From positions 248,001 to 312,000 of the forward strand of contig NZ_SLWR01000004.1 in assembly GCF_004345665.1 (NCBI RefSeq): a stretch of 64,000 nucleotides of DNA, given 5' to 3'. The notes beneath the pieces were generated by a model that ran no database searches, was not told the origin of the DNA, and saw only the letters and a list, made by a program, of their open reading frames with translations. This DNA comes from Kribbella antiqua (GTDB lineage: Bacteria; Actinomycetota; Actinomycetes; Propionibacteriales; Kribbellaceae). The position numbers were made by a program, and so were the translations under genes. Within the stretch, counting starts at the first letter, position 1. Each line of letters starts with the position of its first letter. Positions 62,560-64,000 of this stretch are shown piece after piece.

Positions 62560-63486
62560 TCAGCACCTGCTGGCTGCGTAGGGCTCGGACAGATACGGGG
62601 CCAGCAGGTCGGCGAGGTCGGGGGCATCGGCTGGGTTCGTGGCGAGGCGCCGCGCGATGCCGGCCAGGAGGTCAGCGACCTGGACGCGCGGGTCGTGGCG
62701 GGAGTCGACCTGAGTGACGGTGAGCAGCGGCGGCGGGGCCGGGAACACCGCTCCCGCCAGGTACGTGCGCATGCGGGCCAGCCGGTGCCGAGTCAGCGCA
62801 CTCTGCTCATCGTGTACGACGGCAACCGACCTGCGCCCGGCACTCCAGAACAGCGCGGTCTCGGCCAGCGCGGGCAGCATCGGTTCGAGCGGCGGCGGGA
62901 TGGAGGGGTCGTCGTCGATCAACCGCTCGACGATGTCCTCGATATGCTCCCGCGACACCTCAGCCAGGTCGGCTACGCCGTACGGCATCGTCTCGAAGAA
63001 GCGGTCGATGGCGGCATGGTCGATCAAGCGGAGGCGCTTCGTCCGCGTCATCGTGAGAAACGCGTCCAGGAACTCGGTCCGGTTGGGTGCCTGGTAGATC
63101 GCGAGCGCGGTGGCGTTGTCGGCGCCGGACAGGCTGGTGCCGTCGCCGTACGACGGTTCGGCGACGAGCAGATCGACGACGCGGCGGGCGACGTACCAGG
63201 TCTTGTCGATGACGTGGACGTGGGCGCGGCCGCGGAGGGCAGTCAGGAACCACACGAGTGCCGGGCGCTGCTCAGGCCGCAGCAAGACGTTCGACTTGTA
63301 CTCCGCGGACGCGCGCCGGCGGAACGGAGCTCGCAGTACGGCGACCAGTTCGGTGGCTTCCGGTACGGCGAGATCCACGCTGGCATGGGTGATCACGGGC
63401 GAGTCGGGATCCAGGAGGTTGCTCCCGGAGAACCCGGACTCGTCACACGCGATCTCCACCCACGCCCGCGAGGGCAGGGTCTGCAT
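62560..63486 (-). CDS. DUF3800-family protein (copy 2)
   Basis: A 308-residue paralogue of the gene at 5564-6379: EIACDESGFSGSNLL at the N-terminus, HVHVIDKTWYVARRVVDLL, a middle insertion with FLDAFLTMTRTKRLRL, and QVDSRHDPRVQVADLLAGIARRL at the C-terminus. The conserved acidic residues fit a putative RNase H-like nuclease fold. Longer than copy 1 by about 35 residues. ATG with TTGGAG upstream. No partner gene is evident. Confidence 0.7.
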   Translation of the reverse strand: MQTLPSRAWVEIACDESGFSGSNLLDPDSPVITHASVDLAVPEATELVAVLRAPFRRRASAEYKSNVLLRPEQRPALVWFLTALRGRAHVHVIDKTWYVARRVVDLLVAEPSYGDGTSLSGADNATALAIYQAPNRTEFLDAFLTMTRTKRLRLIDHAAIDRFFETMPYGVADLAEVSREHIEDIVERLIDDDPSIPPPLEPMLPALAETALFWSAGRRSVAVVHDEQSALTRHRLARMRTYLAGAVFPAPPPLLTVTQVDSRHDPRVQVADLLAGIARRLATNPADAPDLADLLAPYLSEPYAASRC

Positions 63487-63839
63487 CAGAAAACTCCAAG
63501 GCTGAAGGCTTCACGCTGAAGGGCCCGTCGTAGTGGACGGGCGTGATCACACGAAAACGGCGCGATCAGAAAGCGGCAGCAGCCTCAGCAGACATGCCCC
63601 CATCATCAACTCCCTACCCACCTCGCACCACCCAATATCCGGGGAGCGCCGGGGTGCTGTTTCACGGCGTCGTGCCCAGCATGAGCACGGTTCGACCACG
63701 ACACGCCGCCGCGCGATGGTCGAGCGGTGCACAAGGTCACCACCACCCGCCGAGCAACCCCGAGCAGAAGAGCGGGCTGCGATGAGTTTTGGGTGGAAGG
63801 TTCGTCTTAGTGGGGACCAGACGATGCGAGGAGGTTGTG
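63487..63839. other. 353-bp gap without recognised gene
   Basis: Contains a short perfect hairpin (63523-63529 with 63536-63542, arm GCCCGTC) close to the DUF3800 start and the ribosome-binding site of the next gene. The small frames present are not convincing. Confidence 0.4.
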
Positions 63840-64000
63840 ATGGCGAAGGTTCTGTATTCGGTGACCATGTCGGTGGACGGTTTCATCACCGGGCCGGGCG
63901 GTGACATGCAGTGGATGCGGCCATATCTCGGGCCCAACGCGGAGGTCGCGGAGCTCATCCCCCAGATCGGATCGTTGCTGATCGGGCGGCGATCGCACGA
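63840..64000 (+). CDS. Dihydrofolate reductase-family protein (5' part only)
   Basis: The first 53 codons of a RibD_C/dihydrofolate-reductase-like protein: VLYSVTMSVDGFITGPGGDMQWM and LIPQIGSLLIGRRSH, the N-terminal strand and NADPH-loop start. ATG 63840 has GGAGG five nt upstream. The gene runs past the window end. Confidence 0.8.
   Translation, partial: MAKVLYSVTMSVDGFITGPGGDMQWMRPYLGPNAEVAELIPQIGSLLIGRRSH

Overview
The window reads as chromosome of a high-GC, filamentous-type actinobacterium. The evidence is strong GC3 bias, frequent GTG and TTG starts, a SigE-family sigma factor, a furA-katG pair, a streptogrisin-like protease, a gephyrin-like divisome island and an EACC1/caspase conflict operon. 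The style (many GTAC-containing codons, short leaderless promoters) resembles Kribbella or Nocardioidaceae, but that placement is inference; no rRNA or species marker is present.

Layout. 0-4.5 kb: membrane protein, ROK protein, pentapeptide-repeat protein and monomeric isocitrate dehydrogenase. 4.5-12.8 kb, all minus strand: two paralogous GAF-LuxR regulators around a DUF3800 gene, guaB1 coupled to the second regulator, the furA-katG peroxide module and a NYN nuclease-fold gene. 12.8-20.2 kb: tRNA-Ala and a cell-division/molybdopterin island (UDP-glucose pyrophosphorylase, gephyrin-like Glp/MoeA, moaC, mogA, RimJ-type acetyltransferase, GlpR-like membrane protein) with 5-formyl-THF cyclo-ligase divergent. 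20.4-26 kb: penicillin acylase, a CIRCE-controlled zinc-ribbon chaperone gene (ruc-like), SAF protein, mscL and a small hydrolase/acetyltransferase operon. 26.4-31.1 kb: secreted lipoprotein, secreted alpha/beta hydrolase, sigma factor with META-domain partner and secreted serine protease.

31.1-36.9 kb is a decayed accessory region. It starts at an intact tRNA-Arg(CCT). A 51-bp copy of the 3' part of this tRNA recurs about 1.57 kb downstream, as attL/attR would. Between and beyond lie a degenerate GntR-type regulator, a long inverted repeat, an inverted tRNA-Arg-like copy, IS481 transposase debris and tRNA-like fragments. One intact adenylate cyclase and a RidA gene sit within it.

36.9-52.2 kb: ordinary metabolic and regulatory genes (FAD oxidoreductase, aldehyde dehydrogenase, epimerase/TetR pair with clear operators, PadR-DUF1707, esterase, reductases, PhzF, lipoate ligase, hemerythrin, CocE hydrolase with its TetR).

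52.25-56.55 kb holds the most interesting system: a translationally coupled three-gene operon. It encodes a small EACC1-like protein; a 994-residue membrane protein fusing a caspase-fold protease (with an EF-hand loop), a beta-sandwich, an E/P-rich linker, transmembrane helices and a P-loop GTPase; and a single-pass protein with an external Ig-like domain. It looks like an NTP-dependent biological-conflict (immunity or regulated cell death) device. Downstream are an intradiol dioxygenase pseudogene, an extra adenylate kinase, VOC/YCII genes, an NmrA-like SDR, a LAL-type LuxR regulator, a second DUF3800 paralogue and a truncated dihydrofolate-reductase-like gene at the edge.

A pervasive feature is promoter architecture: about fifteen genes have a TANNNT-type -10 hexamer exactly 6-7 nt before an ATG/GTG with no Shine-Dalgarno, predicting leaderless mRNAs. 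Genes inside operons instead use GGAGG-like sites or ATGA/GTGA/TGATG overlaps.
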